A stretch of 64,000 nt of DNA from Bryobacteraceae bacterium (GCA_947458745.1 CANGYQ010000002.1:124001-188000), one strand, 5' to 3'; shown: positions 19,218 through 28,987, numbered from the stretch's first letter. Made by a program: numbers and translations. Notes: generated by a model from the sequence alone, not told the origin.

Positions 19218-19928
19218 ATGGCCGGTTATCAAAGAATCCTGCTCAAGCTGAGCGGCGAGGTGATGGCCGGCCAAGGATCTTTTGGCATTGACCCGGAGAA
19301 GGTAAACGCCATCACCGCCGAAGTGGCCGAAGTAGCCCGTGAGGGTTATCAATTGGGCTTGGTGGTGGGCGGCGGCAACTTCTTCCGGGGGGTCGCCGCT
19401 GCGGCTAAGAACATGGACCGCGTCGCCGCCGATCACATGGGCATGCTGGCCACAGTGATCAATGGCATTGCCTTGCAGGATGCGCTGGAGCGTCATGGCG
19501 CACCCACCCGGCTGATGACGGCTATCCACATCAATCAAGTGGCCGAACCCTTTATCCGCCGCCGGGCCATCCGGCACCTGGAAAAGGGCCGGATTGTGAT
19601 CTTTGCGGCCGGCACGTCCAACCCCTATTTTTCAACCGATACCGGTGCCACTCTGCGCGCGCTGGAAATCCACGCGGAAGTGGTGGCCAAGGCCACGCGG
19701 GTGGATGGCGTCTACGACAAAGATCCATTGAAGCACGACGATGCCGTGATGTTCGACACGATTGACTTTGATGAAGTGCTGAACCGCAAGCTGCGCGTGA
19801 TGGACACCACGGCCATTGCCATGTGCCGTGAAAACGCCCTGCCGATCCAGGTTTTCAATCTCAACGTCCGGGGCAATATAATGCGAATGGCCCGTGGCGA
19901 AGCGATCGGCACGCGCATTCACCCTTAG
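19218..19928 (+). CDS. pyrH: Uridylate kinase
   Basis: 236 residues from ATG 19218 ([14 protein letters not shown]). It converts UMP to UDP with ATP, a cytosolic step of pyrimidine nucleotide synthesis, and belongs to the amino-acid kinase fold. Visible motifs: [14 protein letters not shown], the UMP-site region [17 protein letters not shown] and [11 protein letters not shown], where GTGNPFFTTDT is more usual. The frame extends 81 bp upstream into tsf, but the chosen start matches the family. Part of the conserved tsf-pyrH-frr order. Confidence 0.97.
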   Translation: MAGYQRILLKLSGEVMAGQGSFGIDPEKVNAITAEVAEVAREGYQLGLVVGGGNFFRGVAAAAKNMDRVAADHMGMLATVINGIALQDALERHGAPTRLMTAIHINQVAEPFIRRRAIRHLEKGRIVIFAAGTSNPYFSTDTGATLRALEIHAEVVAKATRVDGVYDKDPLKHDDAVMFDTIDFDEVLNRKLRVMDTTAIAMCRENALPIQVFNLNVRGNIMRMARGEAIGTRIHP

Positions 19929-19967
19929 CCTGACCGCTGGCCAGGGGGCTTAGAGAGAACTATTGCT

Positions 19968-20540
19968 ATGAATTTCACAACCGTCAAAGAAGTGGAAGCA
20001 AGCGCGAAATCGCGCATGGAGAAAGTGTTGGATGGCCTGATTCACGACATGGCCTCCATCCGGACCGGCCGGGCGTCGGTGAACCTGCTGGAAAATGTCC
20101 GCGTGGACTATTACGGCACGCCCACGCCGATCAATCAGGTGGGCACGCTGCATGTTCCGGAACCGGGCATGATCACGGTGCAACCCTGGGATAGCTCCAT
20201 CATCAATGCCATCGAGAAGGCCATCCGCAACGCGGAACTGGGCCTGAACCCGGGCAACGACGGCAAGCTGATCCGCGTCCCCATCCCACCGCTCAATGAA
20301 GAACGCCGCCGCGAACTGGTGAAGAAGCTGCACGGCGTGGCCGAAGAGCACCGCGTCGCCGTCCGCAACGTCCGCCGCGATTCCAATGAAGCGCTGAAGA
20401 AGCTGCTGAAGGACAAAGCCATTAGCGAGGATGACGAGCGCCGGGGGCTGGACGAAGTGCAAAAGCTCACCGACGGCATGATGGCCAAGCTGGACGCGGC
20501 CGCCAAGGCCAAGGAAAAAGATATCCTCGAGCTGAAGTAG
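19968..20540 (+). CDS. frr: Ribosome recycling factor
   Basis: 190 residues, near the usual 185. Typical motifs: SIRTGRASVNLLENVRVDYYG, LHVPEPGMITVQPWD, GNDGKLIRVPIPPLNEERR and VRNVRRDSNEALKKL. With EF-G it splits post-termination ribosomes. Last gene of the rpsB-tsf-pyrH-frr group; the next gene, 20 bp on, is unrelated but may be cotranscribed. Confidence 0.98.
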   Translation: MNFTTVKEVEASAKSRMEKVLDGLIHDMASIRTGRASVNLLENVRVDYYGTPTPINQVGTLHVPEPGMITVQPWDSSIINAIEKAIRNAELGLNPGNDGKLIRVPIPPLNEERRRELVKKLHGVAEEHRVAVRNVRRDSNEALKKLLKDKAISEDDERRGLDEVQKLTDGMMAKLDAAAKAKEKDILELK

Positions 20541-20560
20541 TTCGACCTTACCCAGGAGAC

Positions 20561-21670
20561 ATGATGCGGCGATCGGTTCTGCTATTGACATTGGCGGCGA
20601 CGGTCGCCGCTTCCGTTTTTGGGGCTGACATTAAGGTGATCATCGCGGCCAACGGGGCCAAGCCGGCCGGGCCTTATTCACCGGGCCTGCTGGTGGGTGA
20701 TTATCTGTACGTCGCTGGCCAGGGCTCCGCGCGCTCCGATGGCACGCGGCCGGAGGGTTTTGAGCCACAGGTCCACCAGTGCCTGAACAACGTCAAGGCG
20801 ATCGTCGAAGGTGCGGGCCTCACGATGAACGATGTGGTCTACGCCCATCTCTACCTGGCCGACATCAAGAACTACGAGACCGTCAACAAGATCTGGCCGG
20901 AGTACTTTAAGGTGCTGCCGGCGCGCGCGACGGTCGGCATGGCGCGGCTGCCAACTGATCTGCCGATTGAGATCACAGTGGTGGCCTACAAGGGCGCCCG
21001 TACGCCGGTGACGCTGGCTGGTTCCACCTCGCCCGTGCCGATTTCGCCCGGTATCCTCACCGCGGACCGCTTCTATGTGGCGGGCATCCTAGGGCGTGAC
21101 GCCGACAAGGGCACCATTCCCTCAACGCCGCAGGGCCAGGTGGACATGGTGCTGTCGCGGCTGGACCGCGTGCTCGCTTCTGCCCAGATCAACAAGAATC
21201 ACCTGGCGTTTGTGAATGTCTACCACACGCCCCAGATGCCGGTGGCGCTGGTGACCCGGGCGCTTTCCAAATACTGGAAGGCCGAGCGTCCGGCCCTGGC
21301 CCTGGTGGAAGTGGCCGCGCTGCCGTTCGGCACCAACGTCTCGATCACCGGCATCGCCGCCCGCAACCTGAAGGACCGGACCAAGGAAGGCGATTGCCTC
21401 AGCATTGGCGCGACGGACTTCTGCTCCCTGGCGCACGCCCCCGGAGCTGATGTCGCCGCGCAGACCACTGGCACGCTGAGCAAACTGAAGCTGGACAACG
21501 TCGTCGCCACCAATCTCTATCTCGATTCAGTGGACGAGTTCGGCCAAATGAACGCCGCCTACGGTGAAGTGTTCAAGGGCAAGACGCTACCCTCCCGCAC
21601 CACCGTGCAGCCGCTGAAGACGGGCACGCAACCGCACAAGTTCCGCTTCAGCTTCATCCGCGTCCGGTAG
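20561..21670 (+). CDS. Exported protein with three fused RidA (YjgF/UK114) domains
   Basis: 369 residues: signal peptide (about 1-21) and three RidA-like units at about 25-145, 150-268 and 278-369. RidA proteins are normally cytosolic homotrimers of about 130 residues that hydrolyse reactive enamine/imine intermediates, with active sites between subunits. The conserved binding-site arginine is visible in each unit (R122 in ARATVG, R243 in ERPALA, R346 in SRTTV), while the acidic partner is clear only in the first (E137, PIEITVVA). The third unit is the most divergent. The chain may fold as a one-polypeptide trimer with a single full active site. AGGAGA at 20553-20558 suits the second ATG (20564) better than the first. 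Confidence 0.8.
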   Translation: MMRRSVLLLTLAATVAASVFGADIKVIIAANGAKPAGPYSPGLLVGDYLYVAGQGSARSDGTRPEGFEPQVHQCLNNVKAIVEGAGLTMNDVVYAHLYLADIKNYETVNKIWPEYFKVLPARATVGMARLPTDLPIEITVVAYKGARTPVTLAGSTSPVPISPGILTADRFYVAGILGRDADKGTIPSTPQGQVDMVLSRLDRVLASAQINKNHLAFVNVYHTPQMPVALVTRALSKYWKAERPALALVEVAALPFGTNVSITGIAARNLKDRTKEGDCLSIGATDFCSLAHAPGADVAAQTTGTLSKLKLDNVVATNLYLDSVDEFGQMNAAYGEVFKGKTLPSRTTVQPLKTGTQPHKFRFSFIRVR

Positions 21671-21697
21671 CAGCCCGCGGCCCGTTTTGACGTTTCC

Positions 21698-21753
21698 CGC
21701 AAAGACACAAAGCCGCCAAGAACGAACCGCTTCTTGGCCTTTGCGTTTTTGCG
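21698..21753. repeat. Imperfect palindromic element between convergent genes
   Basis: Left arm 21698-21722 (CGCAAAGACACAAAGCCGCC then AAGAA) and right arm 21731-21753 are nearly perfect reverse complements, sharing the CGCAAA, CAAAG and GCCAAGAA blocks. It lies between the convergent RidA-like and isomerase genes and could end transcription from both sides. I recall similar CGCAAAGACGCAAAG repeats scattered in other environmental genomes, so it may be a dispersed element. Confidence 0.55.
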
Positions 21754-21790
21754 GCTTTACGGGGCATTCGGCCAGCCATCTGGCGGAGCA

Positions 21791-22678
21791 TCAGCGGCTG
21801 GACCAAGCCAGTTTGCGAACATCCACCAGCGTCGTCAACGCGTCTTTGGTGGGAATGTATTCCATTCCCACATAGCCCGAAAAGCCCGTCTGTTCGATGG
21901 CCCGAAAGACTTGGCCGAAGTTGATTTCCCCCGTACCCGGCTCGTGCCGCCCCGGCACGTCCGCGACGTGGATGTGGCCGATGGCGGAGATGTTTTGCCG
22001 GATCGTCTCGATGAGGTTTCCCTCCATGATCTGCACATGGTAGAGGTCGTAGAGAATCTTGAGGAACGGGCTTCCCACTTCGCGCACCATCGCAAACGCC
22101 TCCGGTGTGCGGTCGAGAAAATAGTCGGCGTGGTTGTTGCCTTTGGGGTTTAAGGGCTCCACCGGAGCCAGCGTATTTATGACTTCGACGATCATCGTGA
22201 TCCCCAGCGGGGCCACGATGTCATGGGCGCGCTTGAGGCCTTCCACCATATTCAAGTGTTGCTGAGCGCGGGAAAGCTTCGGCACCTTGAAGCCGCTCAG
22301 GACCACCAGCATGCGGCTCTCCAAGCGGCGGGCGGCCTCAGCGGAGGCACGCAACTCGGCCAAGAATCCGGGGCGTTCCGCCGGTTCGCAGAGGCCCATG
22401 CCAATGGGGTTCACACCGCGATTGCCCACCAGACAAACGCATTCCAGCTTCAGCCGCCGCTGCAGGGCCACGATCTGCTGCGCGTCCACTGCCCGCCAGT
22501 CACCAAACTCATAGCCCTGGTAGCCAGCCTCCGCCACCTTCTCCAGTTGCTGGGGCAAAGTGAGGCCGGGAAACAGTGGCTCAACGCGAACCGATAGTTT
22601 CAGCCGGGCCCGGGAGCTTGTTTGAGCGCTGGCCAGAGCGCCGAAGGCCGGCAAGGTGAGCAGAGTGCGGCGTTGCAT
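21791..22678 (-). CDS. Exported hydroxypyruvate isomerase-like TIM-barrel protein
   Basis: 295 residues with a twin-arginine-like leader (MQRRTLLTLPAFG). The body is a xylose-isomerase-type TIM barrel close to hydroxypyruvate isomerase (Hyi): metal-site glutamates in MIVEVINT and GMEYIP, KILYDLYHVQIMEG, and HIHVADVPGRHEPGTGEI. Hyi interconverts hydroxypyruvate and tartronate semialdehyde; in Acidobacteria leader-bearing relatives surround sugar oxidoreductases, so the true substrate may be a keto-sugar. It is divergent from the bicupin gene (53 bp between the start codons). Confidence 0.8.
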   Translation of the reverse strand: MQRRTLLTLPAFGALASAQTSSRARLKLSVRVEPLFPGLTLPQQLEKVAEAGYQGYEFGDWRAVDAQQIVALQRRLKLECVCLVGNRGVNPIGMGLCEPAERPGFLAELRASAEAARRLESRMLVVLSGFKVPKLSRAQQHLNMVEGLKRAHDIVAPLGITMIVEVINTLAPVEPLNPKGNNHADYFLDRTPEAFAMVREVGSPFLKILYDLYHVQIMEGNLIETIRQNISAIGHIHVADVPGRHEPGTGEINFGQVFRAIEQTGFSGYVGMEYIPTKDALTTLVDVRKLAWSSR

Positions 22679-22731
22679 GGATCGATGAGGTAGACGTTTG
22701 TTATATCATCGTGCCCGAAGCGCGCGAATTC

Positions 22732-23508
22732 ATGTTCTCTCAACCCCTGCTCATTACCCTGATCCTGGCCTCGGCGGCAACGCTGGAGGCCCAGTCGATT
22801 CGCGTGGTCCGCTTCTCAGAGAGTGACCCGTTCCGCATGGGTGAGGTGACTTCGCGACGCATCATCCACCCGGGCCTGGGGGCCAAGAAGACGACGCTGA
22901 ACTTGTCAGTCTCCCAGCCTGGTGCCGAGTTCGCGCAGCACGTCCACGACTATTCCGACGACACGATCCTGGTGCTGGAAGGCGAGGTCAACCTGCGGCA
23001 AGGCGATTCGTTGCGCCTGTTCAAGGCCGGCGAGTGCGCCTTTGTGCCAACCGGGCAGATTCATGGCACCGTGACGGCCGGCAAGGGCGACGCGGTGATG
23101 ATCAGCTTCCAGAATCCACCGGACTTGATTTTGTATGCCGGTGCCCGCGACTCGAAAAAGACCGGCATCGCGCCCAAGGGCGACATCACGCCGGGTGCGG
23201 TGAAGTACGTTGACTTTGGACACACCGAGGGTCTCTTTACGTCTCCCAAGATCGGCTCGCAGCGCGCGGCAGGTGCCCACCGGAAGCTGAAGCCCGGAGA
23301 ATCGTTCCGGACCCGTGTCGAAAATGAGGGCGAGCAGTTGCTGTTTGTCTGGAAGGGTGCACTAAAGGTGAGCGACGGCAAGACCACGTATATGGCCGGG
23401 GAGCGCGACACGGTTTTCATCCAAGGCGCAGCGCGACTCACCGTCACTGCCGATGGTCCGGGTACCGAGATTATCCAGGTGCAAGCACCGCTGGTTGAGA
23501 ACAAGTAG
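22732..23508 (+). CDS. Exported bicupin protein
   Basis: 258 residues from the ATG at 22732; the GTG at 22711 would add seven residues before the signal peptide (LLITLILASAATLEAQ). Two cupin beta-barrels follow. The first has H-x-H in QHVHDYSDDTILVLEGEV and PTGQIHG, a complete cupin metal site; the second (about 165-250) has a degenerate site (AHRKLKPGESFRTRVENEGEQ), so it is probably structural. No enzyme activity can be assigned. It lies just ahead of two Gfo/Idh/MocA genes in the same direction and is probably in one operon with them. Confidence 0.75.
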   Translation: MFSQPLLITLILASAATLEAQSIRVVRFSESDPFRMGEVTSRRIIHPGLGAKKTTLNLSVSQPGAEFAQHVHDYSDDTILVLEGEVNLRQGDSLRLFKAGECAFVPTGQIHGTVTAGKGDAVMISFQNPPDLILYAGARDSKKTGIAPKGDITPGAVKYVDFGHTEGLFTSPKIGSQRAAGAHRKLKPGESFRTRVENEGEQLLFVWKGALKVSDGKTTYMAGERDTVFIQGAARLTVTADGPGTEIIQVQAPLVENK

Positions 23509-23514
23509 CTGCCG

Positions 23515-24549
23515 ATGACTCGCCGCACGTTTGCTCATATGGCCGCCGCCGCACCGCTGGCTGCTGCTGGCTCCGGGAAGATCCGCGCGGCGATGGTGGG
23601 AACTGGGCACGGCCACGCCGCCAGCAAGATCAAGGCTTTGCTGAGCATGCCGGAGTACGAGTTTGTCGGCCTGTGCCGCCCGGACGCGCAGGATCCGGCA
23701 ATTGGCGACGTTTTCGGCCAAGTGCCTGCGCTCGACTATCCGGCTGTATTGAAGGATGCCTCGATTGAGATGATCGCGGTTGAGGGCGCGGACGCGGAGC
23801 AGAATCTGGCCTGGGCGCAGCTGGCCATCAGCGCGGGCAAGTGGGTGCACCTGGACAAGCCGCCCGGGGCAAATCTAACGGGGCTGCAATGGCTGCTCGA
23901 GGAGGCAGCCAAGCGCGGACGCATCGTGCAGATGGGCTACCAGTGGCGTTATCACTCAGGGATGCAGGCGGCAATGGAAGCGGCGCGGCAAGGGTGGCTG
24001 GGGCGCGTCTATCGCTTCCGCGCCTCCATCGACAAGCCCATCGATGCGGACGAGCGTAAGCACTTGGCCAAGTATCGCGGCGGCATGATGTTTTCCGAAG
24101 GCTGCCATCTGATCGACCGCGCCACGGCTCTATTGGGCAAGCCCACCAAGGTGACGGGCTTCATTCGCCATCATTCGCCGATCGCCGATGGGCTGGCTGA
24201 CAACTCGCTGGTGGTGCTGGATTACCCGAGCGCGGTGGCCGAGATTTCGCTGGCGGGGTTTGATCCGCTGGGCAACCAACACCGCTATGTTGAGATCCTG
24301 GGCACCAATGGCTCGGCCAAGGCGCAACCGTTTGCGCCGGTGCGGCTGACGGTGGAATTGAAGAAGTCTGCTGGTCCGTACAAGGCGGGCTTGCAGACGC
24401 TGGAGCCGCCCAGCCCGCCTGGCCTCAGCTACACGCCGGACTTTGCCGAGATGGCGGCCGTGATTCGCCACGGCGCGAAGCCCACCTATTCAGCCGAGCA
24501 TGATCTGATGACGCAGGCCGTGTTGCTGGAAGCCTGTGGAATGCTCTAG
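23515..24549 (+). CDS. Gfo/Idh/MocA family oxidoreductase, copy 1
   Basis: 344 residues. A short leader containing TRRTFAHMAAAAPLAAAG suggests export or a vestigial Tat signal. The Rossmann part has MVGTGHGH, and the usual EKP catalytic motif appears as LDKPPG; the C-terminal alpha/beta part contains GGMMFSEGCHLIDRA with the G-x-H-x-x-D pattern. These enzymes oxidise or reduce sugars or inositols with tightly bound NAD(P). The substrate is unknown. It starts 6 bp after the bicupin gene and ends 34 bp before copy 2. Confidence 0.85.
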   Translation: MTRRTFAHMAAAAPLAAAGSGKIRAAMVGTGHGHAASKIKALLSMPEYEFVGLCRPDAQDPAIGDVFGQVPALDYPAVLKDASIEMIAVEGADAEQNLAWAQLAISAGKWVHLDKPPGANLTGLQWLLEEAAKRGRIVQMGYQWRYHSGMQAAMEAARQGWLGRVYRFRASIDKPIDADERKHLAKYRGGMMFSEGCHLIDRATALLGKPTKVTGFIRHHSPIADGLADNSLVVLDYPSAVAEISLAGFDPLGNQHRYVEILGTNGSAKAQPFAPVRLTVELKKSAGPYKAGLQTLEPPSPPGLSYTPDFAEMAAVIRHGAKPTYSAEHDLMTQAVLLEACGML

Positions 24550-24583
24550 GCACTGGAAACCGACCCCAGCAGGAGAACGAACA

Positions 24584-25705
24584 ATGAACACCGTATCGAG
24601 ACGCTCACTAGTGCAAGCCGCCACGCTCGTTCCTTTGCAGGCGGTCCGCGGCAGTGCGCAGAATTCGGCCCTCAAGATTGGCCTCATCGGCGCGGGCAGC
24701 CGTGGCACCTACACGGCCACGACGATCAACAAGAACCCCGGCGCGAAAGTAACGGCGATCTGCGATGTCGTCGAGAGCCAGGTGGCCAATGCCAAGGTGA
24801 AGATCGGCGCGCCGGACGCGAAGGCGTACTCGAACTTCCAAGAGCTGCTGGCCAGTGACGTGGATGCGGTGATGATCGCCACGCCGGTCTATCTGCACCC
24901 GGAGCACTTTGAGGCCGCCGTGAAATCCGGCAAGCACATCTACATGGAGAAGCCCGCGGGCCTGGATGTGGCGGGTTGCAAGCGCGTGATGCGCGCGGCC
25001 GACAGTGCGGACCGCAAGGTGAACATCACCTTCGGCTTCCAGCAGCGCTATGGCGGCGTCTACGTCAAGGCCAAGCAGATGCTGGAATCGGGCGCGATCG
25101 GCAAGGTCCGCGAAGTGCACGGCGAGTTTCTGAAGTTCGCCTTGCAGGGCAATGAGCCGCCGCTACCGGCGCCGCGCAACGAGAAAGAGAAGCTGGAGCA
25201 GTGGAAGCTGTGGCGTTCGACGTTTGGCGAGGTGATCGTCGAGACGTATGTCCACAACCTGGATGCCATCAACTGGTTTATGGGGGCGCACCCGCTGAAG
25301 GCTATCGGCACTGGAGGCCGCACAGTGGAGAAGCGCGGTGATCTGCTGGACCACTTAAGCGTCACCTACGACTACCCGGGCAACGTGCAGATGACCTTTG
25401 CCGGGTCGCAGATGACGCCCAAGTTTTTCCGGTCGAACAAAGAGCGCTACATCGGCGAGAACGGATTCATCGAAACGGCGCGCGAGTACTGGACCTACAA
25501 CACGGGCGCGGGTCCGGTGACCGAGAAGTCCGGGCATGACATCACGCAGGACGCACTGCAAGCGTTCGTGCAGCGCATTGCGGAAGGCAAGCCGGAGAAC
25601 GTGGGCGTGCGCGCGGCGGAGAGCACGCTAACGTCGATTCTGGGGCAGATGGCGATTGACCGGAAGCGCGAAATCACTTGGGACGAGATGATGCGCAGCG
25701 CGTAA
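24584..25705 (+). CDS. Gfo/Idh/MocA family oxidoreductase, copy 2
   Basis: 373 residues. SRRSLVQAATLVPLQ is a Tat-type leader. The Rossmann fold begins KIGLIGAGSRG; the EKP motif is intact (MEKPAGLD), and VETYVHNLDAINWFMG carries the conserved histidine. This is the exported glycosyl-hydrolase-109/oxidoreductase-like branch common in Acidobacteria, Bacteroidetes and Planctomycetes, some members of which split glycosides by an NAD-dependent redox mechanism; which applies here cannot be told. Start chosen at the ATG with AGGAGAACGA (24571-24580) upstream. Confidence 0.87.
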   Translation: MNTVSRRSLVQAATLVPLQAVRGSAQNSALKIGLIGAGSRGTYTATTINKNPGAKVTAICDVVESQVANAKVKIGAPDAKAYSNFQELLASDVDAVMIATPVYLHPEHFEAAVKSGKHIYMEKPAGLDVAGCKRVMRAADSADRKVNITFGFQQRYGGVYVKAKQMLESGAIGKVREVHGEFLKFALQGNEPPLPAPRNEKEKLEQWKLWRSTFGEVIVETYVHNLDAINWFMGAHPLKAIGTGGRTVEKRGDLLDHLSVTYDYPGNVQMTFAGSQMTPKFFRSNKERYIGENGFIETAREYWTYNTGAGPVTEKSGHDITQDALQAFVQRIAEGKPENVGVRAAESTLTSILGQMAIDRKREITWDEMMRSA

Positions 25706-25751
25706 AGCCGCCATCTGATACAACATTCAAGCAGCAGGGAGCAAGAAAGTT

Positions 25752-28700
25752 ATGAGATCAATAATTTTGTTTATGGCCACCGCCGCATTGTGGGCCAGTT
25801 CAGCCTGGGCCCAGAATGTCAGCGGCTCCATCACCGGTACGGTGACGGATTCCAGCGGCGGCGTGGTGCCTTCCGCCAAAGCCACCGCCCGCAACAGCGG
25901 AACCGCGGCGGTGTTCACCGCCACCGCCAGCGCCGATGGCGTCTACTTTCTGCGCAATCTGCCGGTGGGCGAATACGACATCGTCGTCGAAGCGGCCGGC
26001 TTCCAGAAGTTTGAGGTGAAAGACGTACGGCTGCAGGTCAACGAAGTCACGCGCCTGGATGTCCGGTTGAGCGTGGGGGCCACCACGGAGACAGTTACCG
26101 TGCAGGCCAACGCGGTCAACGTGGACACCACCACCTCCACATTGAAGGCCGTGGTGGATCAGAAGCGCATTGAGGAACTGCCGCTGAATGGCCGCAACGC
26201 CACGCAGTTGATGCGGCTGATTGTCGGCGTCACCAGCGATCCTGGGGCCAACGTTACCTCCGGCACCACCTATCCGGGTACCAACCCGGTATCGGTGAAC
26301 GGCGGCCGGGCCAATACCACCAACTACGTACTGGACGGCGCGCAAAACAACGATGTCTATTCCAACGCCCCCGCGCCGCTGCCCAACCCGGACGCGCTGC
26401 AGGAGTTCAGCGTGCAGACCAACAACTTCTCCGCCGAGTTCGGCCGCCAGTCGGGCGGCGTGGTGAATGCCGTCACCAAATCGGGCACCAATGAACTGCA
26501 TGGTTCGGCGTTTGAGTTTGTGCGCAACCAGTCATTGAATGCGACGAACTACTTTTCACCCATCGTCAATGGCTCAAAGCTGCGCGATGGCTTGAAGCGT
26601 AACCAGTTCGGCGGCACCATCGGCGGCCCGCTGGTGATCCCGAAGGTCTACAACGGCCGCGACAAGACGTTCTTCTTCTTCTCCTACCAATCGACGATCA
26701 TCAAGCGCGCGCCGGTTTCCGCACAACGTCTGGTGGCCACCGAAGCGCAGAAGAACGGCAATTTCGCCAATCTGCTACCGCGCGCCATTCGTGATCCGGG
26801 AACCGCGCAGCCCTATCCGGGCAATGTGATTCCGGCCTCCCAGTTCCACCCGGTCTCGCGCGCCGTGCTGGCCAAGGTACCCAACCCTACATCCGGCAAC
26901 ACCATCTTCACGGCTGCACCGAACAACTCCAATGACGACCAGATTCTCGCCCGTGGCGACCATGCCATTTCCGACCGCAACCGCATCTCCGGCCGCTACT
27001 ACCGCAGTTGGGCCAGCGCGACGGCATTCCTGAACCCGAACAATTATCTAGAACAAAACAGCGGTGGCAACTGGATCAACGAGAGCGTTTCAGTCACCGA
27101 TACGCACACCTTTACCCCGAACCTGACCAACCAAGCCCTGTTCAGCTTTAACCGTCTCAATGGCTTTTTCACGCCGCCGCAGCCTGACAAAAGCCTGGCC
27201 TCGCTGGGGCTGAACTACTACAACGACCCCATCATCAAATGGGACATCGCCATCGCCGGCTACTTCTCAGTCAACACCGGCGACACCAACTCGTTTCCGC
27301 GCCAGGAGTTCCAATACCTTGACACGCTGCGCTGGACCAAGGGCAAGCACCAGTTGACGTTGGGTGGCGAGTACGCCCACGGGTCCAATGACATCGTGAA
27401 CAATTTCCGCGCCAACGGCCAGTGGAACTTCAACGGAGCCGCGCCTTTCACCACCGACGCCCTGGCGGACTTTGTGATTGGCCGCTATAACTCCCTCACG
27501 CAGGGCATCGGCGAATACAAGGGCACTCGCATCCGCCGCTTCTCGGGCTTTGTACAGGACTCCTGGAAGGTCTCACGGCGGTTGACGTTGGACCTCGGCG
27601 TCCGATGGGAGCCATTCACCCCCTACACCGACGCGCTCAACAAGATCGCCGTCTGGCGTCCGGCCGAGCAGTCAACCCGCTACGTCAACGCGCCGAAGGG
27701 CGTCATCTATGCGGGCGACCCCACGGTCCCCAAGGGCACGGTGCCGACCATATGGACCAACTTTGGCCCGCGGCTGGGCTTTGCGCTGGACGTGTTCGGC
27801 GATGGCAAGACGTCGCTGCGCGGCGGCTACGGTGTCTTCTACGACTGGACCAACACCATCTCCACCAACAGCCAGGCTACGCAAGCCCCGTTTGGCACGG
27901 TGGTGACCGTGTTCGGCAACGCGAACAATAGTTTCACCAACCCCTGGGCGGGGACGACAAATCCCTTCCCTGCCCCGCTGAACCCGCCTTCGACGGCGAC
28001 GTTCCCGGCCTACACTTCGCAGTTCCTCTATGCGGCCAATTTCCGGAACCCCTACATCCAATCCTGGAACCTGACGCTGGAACGCGAAGTCTTCGGCGGC
28101 TTCGTCATGCGTACTTCCTATGCGGCCTCCAAGGGCACGCGCCTGGGCGTGGGCCGCGAGCTGAACCCCGCTACCTACGTGGTGGGTGCGACCACTGCCA
28201 CGACGAACCAGCGCCGTCCGCTGGGCCCGTCACTGGGGGCGACGCCGATTCTCGAAAGCGTCAGCAATTCCACCTTCCATTCGCTGCAAGTGACGCTGGA
28301 GCGGCGCTTCTCGAAGGGCTTGACGATTCTGACCAACTACCAGTTCGCCAAGTCGATCGACGACACGTCACAAAACAAGGTGAACGGCATTGCGCGGACC
28401 AACCCCACCAATCAGGCTTATGACAAGGGGCTTTCCGAGTTCCACCGCGCCCACGTCTTCAACTTCTCCGGCCTGTGGGACCTGCCGTGGTCACCCAAGG
28501 CGGGCGCGGGGCGGTTCCTGTTCGGCGGCTGGAGCATGAACGGCATCGTCAACCTGAACACCGGCCAGCCGTTCACCGTCGGCAGCGGCGTGGACAACGC
28601 GCGCACCGGCACCGGCGGCCAGCGGGCGGACATGGTGGGCGACCCGAACTTGCCCAGCGGTCGCGCGCGGCAGGATGTGGTGCTCGAGTACCTGCGCAAG

Positions 28701-28973
28701 ACCGCCTTCACGCCCAATGCCATCGGCACATTCGGCAACCTGGGCCGCAACACGTTCTTTGGTCCGGGGCTGGCCAACGTCGATCTGGGCTTAGTGAAGA
28801 ACTTCAAGTACAGCGAGCGGGTGAACACCTTCCTCCGCTTTGAAGCATTCAACGCCTTGAACCGGGTAAACTTGGGCAATCCCGTGGCCACGCAGAACAG
28901 CGCCAACTTCATGCGCATTACCAGTGCGGGTGATCCGCGAATTCTGCAAGTGGCCCTGCGGATGACCTTCTAG
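25752..28973 (+). CDS. TonB-dependent receptor, Oar-like, with carboxypeptidase-regulatory domain
   Basis: 1073 residues: signal peptide (cleavage near SSAWAQ), a CarboxypepD_reg beta-sandwich (about 22-115; GSITGTVTDSSGGVVP, GVYFLRNLPVGEYD), a plug domain (about 130-260; RIEELPLNGRNATQLM, NYVLDGAQNND) and a large outer-membrane barrel ending VALRMTF. This type is massively expanded in Solibacter-like Acidobacteria and takes up oligosaccharides or peptides with TonB/ExbBD energy. It lies between oxidoreductases and a sialidase-like gene, suggesting glycan uptake in a locus that also oxidises the released sugars. Confidence 0.93.
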   Translation: MRSIILFMATAALWASSAWAQNVSGSITGTVTDSSGGVVPSAKATARNSGTAAVFTATASADGVYFLRNLPVGEYDIVVEAAGFQKFEVKDVRLQVNEVTRLDVRLSVGATTETVTVQANAVNVDTTTSTLKAVVDQKRIEELPLNGRNATQLMRLIVGVTSDPGANVTSGTTYPGTNPVSVNGGRANTTNYVLDGAQNNDVYSNAPAPLPNPDALQEFSVQTNNFSAEFGRQSGGVVNAVTKSGTNELHGSAFEFVRNQSLNATNYFSPIVNGSKLRDGLKRNQFGGTIGGPLVIPKVYNGRDKTFFFFSYQSTIIKRAPVSAQRLVATEAQKNGNFANLLPRAIRDPGTAQPYPGNVIPASQFHPVSRAVLAKVPNPTSGNTIFTAAPNNSNDDQILARGDHAISDRNRISGRYYRSWASATAFLNPNNYLEQNSGGNWINESVSVTDTHTFTPNLTNQALFSFNRLNGFFTPPQPDKSLASLGLNYYNDPIIKWDIAIAGYFSVNTGDTNSFPRQEFQYLDTLRWTKGKHQLTLGGEYAHGSNDIVNNFRANGQWNFNGAAPFTTDALADFVIGRYNSLTQGIGEYKGTRIRRFSGFVQDSWKVSRRLTLDLGVRWEPFTPYTDALNKIAVWRPAEQSTRYVNAPKGVIYAGDPTVPKGTVPTIWTNFGPRLGFALDVFGDGKTSLRGGYGVFYDWTNTISTNSQATQAPFGTVVTVFGNANNSFTNPWAGTTNPFPAPLNPPSTATFPAYTSQFLYAANFRNPYIQSWNLTLEREVFGGFVMRTSYAASKGTRLGVGRELNPATYVVGATTATTNQRRPLGPSLGATPILESVSNSTFHSLQVTLERRFSKGLTILTNYQFAKSIDDTSQNKVNGIARTNPTNQAYDKGLSEFHRAHVFNFSGLWDLPWSPKAGAGRFLFGGWSMNGIVNLNTGQPFTVGSGVDNARTGTGGQRADMVGDPNLPSGRARQDVVLEYLRKTAFTPNAIGTFGNLGRNTFFGPGLANVDLGLVKNFKYSERVNTFLRFEAFNALNRVNLGNPVATQNSANFMRITSAGDPRILQVALRMTF

Positions 28974-28987
28974 AGACCGGAGATCGA

